Below are positions 11,501 through 23,753 of a stretch of 64,000 nt of DNA, piece by piece. The notes under the pieces were generated by a model that saw nothing but the letters and a program-made list of their open reading frames with translations, was not told the DNA's origin and ran no database searches. The stretch's first letter is position 1. Each line of letters starts with the position of its first letter. The position numbers and the translations under genes are program-made. The DNA comes from Cylindrodendrum hubeiense (taxonomy: Eukaryota > Ascomycota > Sordariomycetes > Hypocreales > Nectriaceae), in NCBI GenBank assembly GCA_014621425.1, contig JAANBB010000002.1:127001-191000 (forward strand). The letters are read 5' to 3'.

Positions 11501-13301
11501 TCAATATTTGAAACCTCCAGTTCTTGTTCTGAGAGTGCCCTTGGGGTCTGCCTGCAGCTGCAGAGACTTGAGCTTGGCGTAGTCCCGGTAACTACCTGTG
11601 ACGTTTTGGTCTGCCATAGCATCATTCATGAATAATGGAAGATAGAAATCTTTAGCCTGGTTGTATCCTTCGAGCCAGACAGGAATTCTGCTTTCAATCC
11701 AAGAAGTCAAGTCTCTCGAGAACTGACGCATGATCTCGTCATCGTTCGCGCTGGACCATGAGCACTGGATCTCCAAAATGACACGGTCTGGATCTGATCC
11801 AGTCAAACCCATGGCATTTCCACCGCCAGATTCCGTGTGTCTGCCAACAATTGAGGACAGTGGCTGGAAATCGACAGAGCACTGAGAAGTTAGGTGCAGA
11901 GGGTTTGACAAGTAGCTCTTTGTGATGTTTCGCATCTTGTCTGAGATTTCGGCGTAGATAGTAGGCTTATCGGCAACATAGGGAATTGTGACGGTCTGAA
12001 ACAAGTTAGTTGATATCCTGACATTGAGGTTGATGACAGGAACATGAAATTCGAGTCTTACCCTAAACGAGATTCTTGAATTCAATAGAGAAGCACCGAA
12101 GCCGTTGGATTCAAGCTAGTACTTCCAGTTAACATTTTCAAGCTTTTCTTCCGAGATTTTGGGTAACATACCAACTCAGGGTAAGTCTGAGTTTTGGTGG
12201 CATCAATCAATGAACCAATTTGCAGAAAGTCTGCGAACGGCCCTGATGTTGGCGGTGTCTCTCCATCGTAAAAGTAAAAAATGATGAAAGCCCTTGTGCC
12301 ACCGACAGCGACGAGATTCGACACGATGATAGCAGCTTTCTGTTCCTGGTTGTTGCTCGGCACAAATTCGTGGAGTGCTTTGAAGATCTCGTTGGTTTTA
12401 GACTCGTCGTAGATGCGAAGACCGCCCCAGACTTTCGCAATGGGATATGCCTTGATGGTGAACTGGGTCACAATTCCTTCTATATGTTAGCATATGTTTC
12501 GATACAACGTTCGAGGGTGAGGGTGACTAACCAAATTGGCTTCCGCTTCCGCGCAAAGCGACGGAGAGTTCGGGTTGACTCTTAGCATCAACATTGACGA
12601 TGGTACCGTTAGCTGTTACTAGCTCCCAACCCACGATGCTCTATGGTATATCGTCAGTTCATTCTTGTGAATCCCATACCCTGACTTACATCAGCGGCCA
12701 GTCCGTACTGAGAGCTCAAGAAGGATATCCCCCCCTGAAGCAGGTATCCGCCAATTCCAACAATCCCTAAGAGTTGTCAACACAGGGAAGAAGGATGCTC
12801 TTACGTATTGGTATAGGTACCTAGTCTTCCTCCTACCACGGTCACACCGTCTTTGTTCAGAGTGGAAATGACGTCGTTCCATTCTCCGCCAGGCTTCACA
12901 AACGCAAGATTGCTGCTCCTGTCATATGCAGTTCCTGCAATTTCGCCGAGGGAAATAAGAACCCCGTCGCGAACAGTAGCATGGCCAGGATTGGGGTCGT
13001 GCCCTCCACTCTTCGCGGTGAACTTCACATCTGGGTATTTGTTCAAGATCTTCACACTAGTTGCGACTTCTAGGGCAGACTGCGGAACAACCACACAAGC
13101 AGGTTTGATGTCCCGCAGCACGGTTGACCAGTATTCAGAAGATTCGTGGTAGTAGTCAAGACTCAAAGGAAAGGAAACCTGACCTGATAGAGCTTTAGAT
13201 AACTCCTTGCAGGCCTTCAGAGTGGACTCTGTCACTGCTGCGTGAACAAATCGACCCAAAAGCCCAACGATCGGGAACATTAGGAAGCTGGAGAGGCGCA
13301 T
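11501..13301 (-). CDS. Secreted FAD-linked oxidase (BBE/6-HDNO-like)
   Basis: Six exons on the minus strand: 13301-12821, 12766-12690, 12640-12532, 12476-12172, 12115-12062, 11995-11501, giving 506 aa. A signal peptide ends near VHAA. The PCMH-type FAD domain is clear: KSGGHDPNPGHA with His about residue 101, the usual site of covalent flavin attachment, then GGYLLQGGISFLSSQYGLAAD and LRGSGSQFGIVTQF. The C-terminal block ends in YAKLKSLQ and TGGFKY, typical of small secreted fungal members. A second covalent Cys is not evident. Such enzymes oxidise alcohols, sugars or specialised metabolites with O2; the substrate is unknown. A TATTTAAATA box lies about 75 bases upstream of the start. All five introns (49-66 nt) keep frame. 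Confidence 0.92.
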
Positions 13302-14351
13302 ACTTTCGTTTGTATATTGGAGGTACGTCTGTTAAATAATTGCATTGATACTATCCGCGGATGAGACCTCGTTCTTTATTTAAATACCCTGACATCCAAC
13401 AACCGCTCGGCCACACAAGTTTCAACTCTCGTCGACATAGGGGCTCAATTTGATTAATAACAACGAAATCAGTATCGTTGACCCATCTTCGATGAACATC
13501 AAAATGAGACGACCAAGCTAACACATGTATAAGGCATGTGAAAAGGGAACATGCCGAGGTTTTTGAGTATCAATGAAACTGTTCATCTTACCCAAAGTTC
13601 CTTCATGTTCCGATACTGACCTGATAATCGCGATGGAACCATCCGTGCTCTTACTAACTAACTAGCCCTACCGGTATTTGACGCTCGATTTGGATGGTCA
13701 ATGCCAAGCATTAGGGCAATTAATCCCTGCAGTGGTCGACTTCGCCCAGATTCCCCCGCCTTTTTCGTGGCATGGGCGCAACTCAAAGCCCCAGCCCCAG
13801 ACAAATCGAAAGATCGCAGCCAACATACCAATCATAGATAGACGATTCCGCAAGCTCATTAAGATCAGCGACGATGGCTTAAAATCTTGTTGGTGATTCG
13901 CCTCGATACGGATCGATATGCTAATATGCGGTGTGACTCGGCATGCAGTCATGGACTAATCCAGATTCAAACAACACCGGATCATCCTACTCCGTCAGGA
14001 ACCGAAGCAGCTGTTGAGTGAAGATCTTTTCCTCTGCTACAATTTGGTGTGGCAACTCCCTGTACAATTTCCCCATGGGGATAGGGCGTCAAGTATGCAC
14101 CTCCAGCCAAAGCAGTCGCTGCAGTGCTAACCGCAAGGGACCTCGCCAAGCTTCATTTCAGGTGAGGGCTTCTCTCACATGTTTTGAATTATTAAAAGCC
14201 GAGGGAGATGAGTGGTTGTAGCTTAGTGTCTTTGTTAGAATGACTATATGATTAAGGAATGCCTCACTTTGATGATGAATCGATAACCATCACTCTCAAC
14301 ACCCCGAACTTCGAGTCATTCAAGCTTCGCGCAATCTTTGAACTTCTCACA
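13302..14351. promoter_or_regulatory. Divergent promoter region, oxidase and carboxylesterase
   Basis: This 1.05-kb gap separates two divergently transcribed genes for secreted proteins. The oxidase side has TATTTAAATA near 13380. The rest has only short frames without support. A shared promoter is possible, but the gap is long enough for two independent ones. Confidence 0.45.
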
Positions 14352-16129
14352 ATGTTACCACGCGTTTCGGGACTTTTCTTTCTCTTTAAGGCTTCGCTGG
14401 CTTTCACATCCCCAACGGAGCCACTTGAAGAGCGTGCTGCTGGGACTGCTACGGTAGTTCTTCCCTCGGCTACCATCCTTGGCAATGTGAAGAACAATGT
14501 CGAGTCATTCGGCGGGATTCCTTACGCTGAAGCACCTGAGGGACAACTGAGACTGAGACCGCCCAAGCGCCTAGAAAGATCTCTCGGTGTGTTTGACGGC
14601 ACTGGCCCGGCCGGAGCATGTCCTCAAATGGTGTCGAGCACAGAGAGCACGAATTTCATATTCGACTTGCTTGGTTCGATCGCCAATCTCCCGTTCGTGC
14701 AAGAAGCAACAGGCCAGAGCGAGGATTGTCTCACTATTACGGTGGCTAGGCCAGAGGGAACTAAGGCCGGCGCGAAGCTTCCAGTGCTTTATTGGATTTT
14801 TGGTGGCGGCTTCCAAGTAGGTCACTCATCTGTCCCCATTCAATCTCGAATGTGTATGCTAATAGTTGATAATTACAGCTTGGATGGTCATCCATGTACG
14901 ACGGAACTAGCCTTGTCAATTACGGCGTTGAAATCGGCCAACCGTTCGTCTTTGTTGCTGTCAACTACAGAGTGGCTGGATTTGGATTTATGCCTGGGAA
15001 GGAAATACAAGATGATGGGGCTGGCAATGTTGGCCTTCTTGACCAACGCATGGGGCTAGAATGGGTTGCAGACAACATCGCAACATTTGGCGGCGACCCC
15101 GACAAGGTCACAATTTGGGGCGAATCGGCCGGAGCCATTTCCGTCTTGAACCAAATGGCTCTTTTCGACGGAAACATCACCTACAAAGCCAAACCACTAT
15201 TCCGAGGAGCTATCATGAACTCGGGAGGCGTCATTCCATCTGATCCATTAGACTCAAAGAAAGGTCAGGCCATCTACGATCAGGTTGCTAAGACTGCGGG
15301 ATGTGCAGGCAAGGCCGACTCGCTCAATTGCCTGCGCCAGCTTGATTACACCAAATTCCTCAATGCAGTCACTTCAGTCCCTGGAATTCTTTCTTACAAC
15401 TCTCTGGCGCTCTCTTACTTGCCGCGACCAGACGGCCGTACTCTCACAGCATCTCCCGACTCACTAGTCCACCAGGGAAAGTACGCGGCCGTTCCAATGA
15501 TCATTGGTAATCAGGAGGACGAGGGGGCACTATTCAGTCTCTTCCAGGCAAATCTCACTTCCAATGACAAACTAGCGGACTATCTTCAGAAATACTACTT
15601 CAACTCTGCAACGAAGGCTCAATTGACGGAATTGATTGGCACATACAACAACGGTCTGGGTGCTGTTATCGAAGGAAGCCCCTTTCGCTCTGGAATTTTT
15701 AATGAAATCTTCCCAGGTTTCAAAAAGCGCGCCGCACTTCTTGGAGATCTGGTATTTACCCTCAGCCGTCGTCTGTTCCTTCTAGTGGCCACTGGAATCA
15801 ACGGGGATGTACCTTCATGGGCGTACATGGCCTCCTACAATCAGGGGACACCGATCCTTGGAACCTTTCACGGTTCTGACCTCATTCAGGTCTTCTTTGG
15901 AATCAAGGATAACTACGCTGCTCGCAGCATTCGCTCCTACTATCTGAATTTTGTTACCTCTCTCGATCCAAACATTGGGGCGAATGGAAAATACCCAAAC
16001 TGGCCACAGTGGAAGAATGGACACAAGTTGATTCAATTCTTCGCCGACAAGGCAGCCGTGATCAACGATGATTTCAGGGCAGATTCGTTTGAGTGGATTG
16101 CTAATAACATCGGCTCTTTGAAGTTTTGA
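14352..16129 (+). CDS. Secreted type-B carboxylesterase/lipase
   Basis: Two exons: 14352-14816 and 14879-16129 (intron 62 nt), giving 571 aa. The ATG at 14352 starts a hydrophobic signal peptide; an ATG 93 bases upstream in frame would place 31 polar residues before it and is less likely. Carboxylesterase B motifs: FGGIPYAEAP, EDCLTITV, the oxyanion loop IFGGGFQ, the nucleophile elbow WGESAGAISV (Ser about residue 237), the acidic residue in NQEDEGALF, and the catalytic His in GTFHGSDL. The length fits secreted fungal esterases and lipases of the Candida rugosa lipase/cholinesterase type. It probably hydrolyses extracellular esters; the exact substrate is not predictable. Confidence 0.93.
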
Positions 16130-16585
16130 TGTGAGGGATAGGATGGTGAACTATGATAAACTCCAGCATGAGACGCGGGTATGTATACAGGCAATTAAGT
16201 AGTGGAGCACTTTGAGAGCTTAGCTTTCGTCCATTACATGAAAGATGTTGCGATGTTTACCTGACCTAAACCTCTCCTTTATGTGATGTGGAAATTATTC
16301 TATAGGGTGCAGATAATATAGACGGCTGGATCTTTTAGCATCCTTCTATTCGGTTAATAGCATCGCATTTTAATGAAAATGAAATACACGCTATGCTTCT
16401 ACCTGGTAAAAAACCATTGAACTGTGATATCTGGTGTCCCGACATAATCGTAGTCTCGTGTTCTGAGATTGTGTACGGCTTGGGCTAGATTGTACCTCAT
16501 AAACCTGAGCCGCAGCTGCTATTTGAATCCTCCTACGCGTAGCTACCACGCTACACACTATACCACACCGACCACTGCTCTAATT
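16130..16585. other. Intergenic, contains a degenerate tRNA-like segment
   Basis: 3' flanks of two convergent genes. Bases 16502-16573 read on the minus strand have an A-box-like TGGTATAGTGT and a B-box-like GGATTCAAAT, but the cloverleaf stems do not pair. This is at best a relic. Confidence 0.3.
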
Positions 16586-17178
16586 TTAAGGGAAAGTGAT
16601 GCTCAGCACTAGGCTGAAGATGGCTCCCGCTTCCACCTTTATCTTACAACCTGGTGGGATACAAATATATGTTCCAGTCTTCCACGACAAGTTATACCAT
16701 GTAGCATCCTGAGTGGAAAGAGTCAAGACAATAGGTTCGTAATCTCCATCAAGTTGCACCATAACGGAACCGCTGGCGAGTTTTGGTGTAGATGGCCAAG
16801 CCTGCAGGTAACCCAGGGGAATAATGATGAGCGTCTGGTTCTGTTCTGCTCGAAGTCTTGCGCCCTGGGTAAGAACAATTGGGGCATTCTGTCGAACTTG
16901 AGGGTTGATATTATTATTAAGCTCTGCAAGACCTCTGACAATAAGGCTTCCCTGGAAGATCTATCAATGGGGTGCTTGGTAGCTACGTGGCTCTCACCTA
17001 CGTGCTCTTCCCTGAAAATGTGAAGGATCTCCCGGTGAATATCAGCTATCTTATACTCATGCATATCTGCTTCAAGAGTGTGTTTCCTAAAATATGTTTT
17101 CTCGTCGTGTTCGACACAGGCTTGAGTAGCTAGTTTGTATATACTCGGGTGTGCTTCATAAACAGCGGCCTTATCCAT
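16586..17178 (-). CDS. Hypothetical protein, 183 aa, two exons
   Basis: Exon 1 is 17178-17002 and exon 2 is 16960-16586. Exon 2 is an open frame of 124 codons that begins directly after an acceptor AG and contains no ATG near its start, so it is easily missed. The join needs an unusually short 41-nt intron (16961-17001, GTAGGT..ATAG). Exon 1 is acidic and His-rich, with repeated IHREILHIFREEH-type helices. Exon 2 is rich in Ile, Asn, Gln and beta-type sequence, ending in Phe-Pro. I do not recognise the family. The coherent amino-acid composition of exon 2 across 124 codons is the main support; expression is unproven. Confidence 0.5.
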
Positions 17179-18423
17179 CGCATGCGGTTTTTACTCGCTG
17201 CGCCTTCGTGCGATATGGTTTCGAAAAGTGCGAGCAGTTCAAATTTTAGGCATCGAACTCTCTTGGTAGCCAAGACGGTACATATCTGGTTCCTGGGTGC
17301 CGTGGGCCTAGTCGCAGATTCGTGGGAGAGGTGAGTGGCCTGCTTGTTGATCTCAGGGTGCGGGTTTTTGTGAGGGCCCCGGCTAATTAGCGGTTACGGT
17401 CACGAGACTCCCTCAGCAGTATACATATCGGCCCAACTCATTGTACTGCAGCCGGGCTGTTGTTATGGAAATCCAACTGAGTACCTGCATCGTGTATCTC
17501 GGAATTCAAGAGAAGTGCGTCGACCTAAGACAAAGATGCATATTCGCACCCAACGAACACGCATCCCGACGACAAGCAATATCCATTTCTCACTCTTCAT
17601 AGTGTATGTGATAAAACAATCACTGACATGGCCTAGATATCATGTCTTGGCATCAATACATATTTCAGATCCTCTTTAATCACTCTAATACGAAAAGAAT
17701 GGTGGACGTGGAGTCCTCTCGACCATCTTTGACTCGAGTCATGTAAAACGCTCTCCGAAATATGGTACGGTCGAGTTTGACAGTTACAGGTTGATTTGAC
17801 CAAGAGGAATTCCTCGTGGGAAGATGAGTAGGCTGAAAATTAAACATTCGCTCTTGGGGTTGCCTTTTATAGAGGACCAGCACATGGTAATGAAGTCGGG
17901 ATTGAGGCTTCGACTCTTGTAGAGAACGCAAACACGGGGAAATAATAGAATCTATCTCGTGGTATTAGGGTTTGGACAGGTGGGTGGAAGAATGAGCTAA
18001 GAAAGTTAGTGGGAGCCTAGATTGGGGGGCAACTGAGTATTTGTGACAGGTCTCAAAGCAGAGAGGTACAATGGTACGCTGCCCTTTCGGGCGACGTGCT
18101 ACGTAGGAAGCCCAACGAGACCTGTTGGCTCGGGGAGCTCTTTTTCCGTTGGCGTACCCGTATGCTAGATCTCGTGTCATGAAATTGGCAAGCTTGTCTT
18201 AGATGATGGTTCGATCCGGCCGCTGTTGGCCGAGACGAGGTGGATGCCATGCTGTGAGGGCAGCGATTTTCGTGGCCATTGCGCCTCTCATGATAAGCAT
18301 CATACCACCCTCACTCAATGCGACTTTGTTCTCGGCAGAGATTAAACCCCAGACTAGCGCGCATTACACCCAGCGTCCCCTCACTCGAGCTTGCGACGCA
18401 ATTTTCCACCTTCCACCGGCGAC
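17179..18423. other. Intergenic, no gene seen
   Basis: About 1.2 kb with several short frames on both strands (for example 17680-17931 and 17965-18180, minus). None has recognisable motifs or good splice partners. It contains the promoters of the divergent 183-aa and 402-aa genes. Confidence 0.4.
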
Positions 18424-19731
18424 ATGGGTATCAATCACAGCCAGTACGTGGCAAACCACGTCCTACAAGCATGTGAGCGTAGCACAGATGGACAGTCCAT
18501 CTCAACGAGCGATCTGGAGGCGCCAGAGGTAAACATTCTCCTTGTTGTGTGCCATCACGTGTGTCGGCTTACCCCCGCAGTTCCTTCGCCATTTGAAACT
18601 CCTGGTACGTGATCTGAAGACACAGCCACCAACCAAAGCCTTGAGCACCATCATCACAATCTTGGCCACCAGACCGTTTCCCTCTTTTAGGGTCGACGAA
18701 GAGTTGGTCCAGTCACCAACATCATTCTTGAATCTCCTCCCCAGCGGCGAAAACCTGGCTTACCGCCTACACAACGGAAGTTATCATTGCAAAACCCAGG
18801 TTTCCAGACGACTATGCACGATGCTTTTTTCATGGCTACGGGACGACTTCAACAAAAGTTTTCCCCGAAAAGGGCGTGCTGATACCCTCGCGACGTATCT
18901 CAACGTTGAGAGGAGGACCTGTACTGATCTGGGATACAAAGCGACCCGGTTCCAACGGTTATATGACAAGTCTCCAATTCTACTGCTGGTTTTAGTTGAG
19001 AATGATCTCCAAAAGTGAGTAATCCCCAATCGTACTGGCATCTGTTAAACCTATTGGTCAGCTATGAAACACGTCTACCGATGGACGGACTCCAACTTGA
19101 TGATGCATTTGCGAAGGTTGCATCGTCTATGGATGACGAATCGATGAAAACGTACATCTCTCGTGTCGAGACAACCCTCCATCATGTCAAGGAGATGTGG
19201 AGACCATGGTTAGATAGTCTTGAAGTCACTGCAGTGTGGGAAGAACAGACCGAGTTACAGGCCAGCAAGAGGCGCAGACCGGCCGGCAGAGCATCAACAC
19301 TGTCAGCTGGAACAGTGACACGATTCGGGTTTCAGGAGCCGGAGCAAGTTGGGAGACAATTTTCACTTTCAGGCTCCCTTGAGGACCAGACCTTGATAAT
19401 GGCCCAACAAGCCCCAAACTCGCCGGTGCTCTACAGGCTTGGTTCGACGGCCACTGCTTTACAGTCAACATCGACCACCACAGCCGCAATCACCACTCCA
19501 GGACAGCAACTCGTCGACAGTAGCCAATCATTAATTGGAAATGGAGCCGGCCTAAGCGGGATGCCCAGTTACGCCGCTGAGCCTCAACCAGCTGGAGCCT
19601 CGTCCTCAACCGACCAATCGGAATTTACAATTGCATATCTTACTGAGAATCTATTCCCCGGGCTGTATATCATTGAACCAACTGGCCCGGGGTTGAGTGA
19701 AACCATGTCGGGAATTATTCAAGGGGGCTGA
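18424..19731 (+). CDS. Hypothetical protein, 402 aa
   Basis: Three exons: 18424-18528, 18581-19014, 19062-19731; introns of 52 and 47 nt with good GT..AG ends. The ATG at 18424 is followed by MGINHSQYVANHVLQACE. Residues about 35-235 are helical and basic/aromatic, with LRHLKLLVRDLKTQPPTKAL, LCTMLFSWLRDDFNKSF and a coiled region LPMDGLQLDDAFAKVASSM. Residues about 265 to the end are low-complexity, rich in Ser, Thr, Ala and Gln. No catalytic motif, signal peptide or membrane span is seen. The layout (folded N-terminal half, disordered tail) resembles a nuclear or regulatory protein, but that is only an impression. I do not recognise the family. Confidence 0.62.
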
Positions 19732-20529
19732 GACGTGGCAGGCCAATCTAAAGCATGAATATATAATTTGTCACCCATATAATTGGGGGGGGGATGTTCA
19801 CAAAACGCCATGGTGTTCTTTTTAAGCAATATTTCATGATGATTCTAATCTACCTCATCTTCTGCTCTGAAATTCTCTACTATCTCTGATATTGGAGTAG
19901 AGAACAATTCGCCGCAATGGTTCTCCGGTACCGTAATATTAGTTGTGGATACGAGTATAATGTTTGAATAATTGGAAATATTATATTATCAGTGGTCAAG
20001 TTAGCTGCACTGGGAGGGAGGAATTCACCACTCACCAGCTTTGTTCGTTGACAATCAGACCTTGTGGTGATTCAAGACCAGGTCGTCGTGCTCTCATGAG
20101 ACCACTTGGTCAGTAACAATGTATCATGTGCCTGTCCAATTTACGGATAGAATCCCCTGGCCGACATGATTGATATCCCCACAGACTTTCACGGGCTTCC
20201 TTGTGGGTTACGAATCTCACCCACACGTAGTACTTCACTTTGGCATTCTGTTATGATGGTATGCAGAACAAATTGTATGCCCGTATGTCTCCTGGTTGTC
20301 TAATTACGCCACCTTTACGCCCACATACCAACAAGCTTGCGTTTGCGAGGCCACTCGCCGCCTATCTTTCGTGTCTGGAAGTGAACGGAGTGCACTTGCA
20401 CCAGGTCCGTCTCCCCAAGTGATGGTGATAATTAGGTACAGTGCTCACAATATTAGCCAGTCATACTTGGAGGTATTTTAATCTCAATTAATTAATCAAT
20501 ATGCTATACTGTGTACCCCCACATTGATG
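19732..20529. other. Intergenic between convergent genes
   Basis: About 0.8 kb of AT-rich 3' flanking sequence including a G9 run near 19785. No gene or RNA was recognised. Confidence 0.4.
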
Positions 20530-23500
20530 TTAACAAAACTCGGCGAAAACCGCTGACAGCTCGGCTATTAGAGGTAACCGGCTCGAGAACTTCTCGCCTC
20601 TAGCATTGCGCAACTCGTTCACGAAGCTGTCGAGAGACTGTTTTGTATAATCCTCCTCTTCACCAAGCAAATCCGACCCGAAGAAGGCACCTGGCTGGGT
20701 AAGCATTAAATCCAAGATGGAGTACATTTCGTCCTCTTCCATGTTGATTTCAAATCTCGCAGGGCCGTGGTGTAAAGAGGGCTGCAGCATATCAACTCAT
20801 TAGTACAACTTGAATCTATAGCTAGAGAAGATTCTTATGACAGTTTGATTACTTACCGCAGATTCCCTCTTCTTTTCTTTCTTGGACTCAATTTCAGCTT
20901 TCTTTACAGATTGACGCTGTTGCAAGTGAATCATTAACCCAAGCTTGATGTTTGGATAATCTCTTGCCAACCAATCGCTCATCTTGTCTTCGATTCCGTC
21001 CAGTTTCAACTGCGTTGAAACATCCCAGAACCTATCTTCCTCCTCTTCGTTTTCATCACTTATTTTGTACTGACAGCATGTGTGGTGCAGATTAGCTTCC
21101 TTGAAATATGTCCGACGCAAGACCGACAAAGCAAAGTCTTTGGCTTGCGCTAGAAGTTCACGCTCTTCCAGTATTAGAAGCCACTCAAATATCCAAAACC
21201 CATTATAAATTGGTGTATCAAAAATCTCCTGTATTTCAAGACGGAGGCCGGAACCGGGCAGACAACCCCCTGGTGAACAGTTACAGGAACAATTATCTGT
21301 GACTGCGACATCAGCTCCACTGTCAAGAAGAACATCCAGAATTTCAAGCAGCTCTTTCATGTCATCGGCAGCTGGACTTTGTAGACGATCAACAAGCCCG
21401 TGAAGGACAGTTTGACCCCTGTTGTTCTGTATGCTGGCGTCGGCTCCCTTTTCGACAAACTGTCGAAACAGCGACGGGTCAAGAAACGGAGCGATAGCAA
21501 ACATCGCATGCTCTCCCAATTTATTCCGTTGGTTGAAGTTTGCAAATCCTAAATGAATAAAACCTTGTGCCAAGCTAGGATGGTCAACAACATGCATCAG
21601 GGTTCCTCCGCCCTCAAAACAGACATTTACAGACGGTAGCGCGGAGAGAAACTTTGTCCAGAAGTTCTTTCGACCCTTTGCAAACCTCTTTCGGCCACTT
21701 GCAAGACTGTTCTGAACCTCTTCGAGATTATTTTCGGCATGTGCATAGTAGCACCACTGCCCCAAAGAAGAAAATATTCCAGGGAGTAATCGAAGCAGAA
21801 CGCTGGAGTCTCTCGACTTTACCAGGTCAATGGCACACCAAACTAGAGACCAATGGTCCCTGATTGCGGCATACATGATGAAATCGTAATTCTCTATTCC
21901 ATCACGCATGCATGGATCTGCGCCATGTTCGATAAGAACTATGACCGCTTCTGGGATGTTCATAGCGGCGGCATACATCAAAGGAGTGATACCGTTTTTG
22001 TCACGCACACCGACATCGTGACCCGCAGCTAGGAGGGTGACCAAGCGTGAGGGATAGCGAACAGCTATGTGGAGAGGGGACTGGCCGAGAAAGTTGACGT
22101 TGTCCTCTAGATATCGAGATTCCTGGACGAGGCGCTGAAATTCTCCTTCAGATCGGTAAATTATTGCGCTGTGAATGGGTGGGCTATCCCCGAAGTCTAT
22201 GGTGGGTCCAGGTTAGGAAAACAACAAAGACGTAAAGACAAGGCAATGATCTTACCAGGGTTAGACTTCAAGACGACTCCAAGATAATCGACGTAGAATG
22301 GGTCCTCGGGTATAATGCGATGGAAGGCCGTAAAGCTTTGGTCATCTATGCAAGGTTTCGGCCATGACTCGAAGTTGGGAGAAGCAGTGGTGCTAAAATC
22401 ACAACCAAGATCAACAAGAGCCTCAATAATCGCGAGATGACAGCTTTCCTTGTTGAAAGACGCACAACTGTACATGAGACTTGGGAAAGTTCAGCAATTG
22501 CCACTCATAGCAGGGAGTGAGCGTGAGCCTGTACTCACCCTGAGCTCTCAAGGCCCTTGCTCAAATGGAATTCTTTGACAAAGAGCCGCAAAAGTTGCGT
22601 TTGGTTCTCAAAGTCCATGCCAGCCATCCCCCAAGGTCCATGAGATACAGCTTTCTAGAACATATGTTAGTAATGACGGCTGCAGAGCCAGGAGTGTAAT
22701 ACTAACCTCCAAGTAGCCGCATCCTCGTGGGTCCACTTGATTGATAAAAGCCGGATCCGATTTGTAAAGCTCCCTAAATTGCGATTCTGCATCATGCCAT
22801 TTCAGAATGTCTTGAGACAACTTCCACAAAATGACAAATCCAGGTGCCGTATAATTTACTACGCTCTCCCACTGCAAGACTGGCTGAAGGCAGATTTTTC
22901 CAGGTTCCCTTGTCATATCAAGCCCGAATATCACTGCCCATGTCACACCAAAGCGTGAAAGCGCAACCCGTAGATCGAATCGGCAACGTTTAGCGGTACA
23001 CCAAACGTTGTCGCAAGTCTTGAACATGTCCGCCAATGGAGCGTACTGCAAGCGCCAAAACCTGCCGCCTACCACATGCGATGCATGACATGAGCAATGG
23101 CAATTTCGGACAGTGCAGTTTACAAGCCGACACGGCCTGAGAGTTGGGGATCCAGACAGAGCATCATCGATCGGATCATCGGGTTCTGAGATGACACTTT
23201 GTGAATCGTGGTCACTGCCCGCAGGAATCGTTACACTTAGTAACCTCTGCATCGCAGTTTTCTGGTGGATGAGGTACAGCCTGCGAAAATTAGATATTTT
23301 GGACGATTTAAGAAACACGAGTGTGTGCTGGATTGGGGTGCAGTACTGAACAATGTCCTGCCGAAGACACGCGACCGCCGTCTGAAGCCCTTCAAGCTCA
23401 GCCTTCCAACTCTTGGATCGAGCAATTACCAATAAAATATGTCTTTTTAACGGCTTCGTTGGTACAGCTGCTGTGAGGCTCGCCAGCCGATCTCTCACAT

Positions 23501-23753
23501 TCACTGAACGGCTGCGGCATCTCTCCAGAATGATCGGGCCCATTTGTTGTTCCAGAATACCATCCGTTACAGTTTCGAGATCATTTAGCTGCATGATAAT
23601 CACTCCAAGGTCTTCGATTAAAATCGCGACATCGCTGTGGAGCCGTCGCGTGTTCTCGTGTCGTTGCCGGAACTTGTGGGCTCCTTCAGCCAGTTGTATT
23701 GCGAGGGATGCGAGGCCCGCGCCGCTGGCCACAACCGCCACTACTTCTGCCAT
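20530..23753 (-). CDS. NLR-like protein: fungal N-terminal domain plus ankyrin repeats
   Basis: Five exons on the minus strand: 23753-22707, 22654-22539, 22479-22256, 22196-20857, 20781-20530, giving 992 aa. The start MAEVVAVVASGAGLASLAIQ leads into the LAEGAHKFRQ-type helical domain found at the N terminus of fungal NACHT/ankyrin proteins. Around residues 220-235 there is a Cys-rich knot (C-x5-C-x4-C-x-C-x-C). From about residue 470 there are ankyrin units, for example GQSPLHIAVRY, GITPLMYAAA with IEHGADP, and GQTVLHGLVDR with LLDSGADV. No NACHT or NB-ARC nucleotide-binding domain is present, so it is a receptor-like form without the motor. Another Cys cluster (CSCNCSPGGC) follows. The last 85 residues are acidic. 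A role in self/non-self or stress sensing is possible; function is unproven. Confidence 0.85.
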
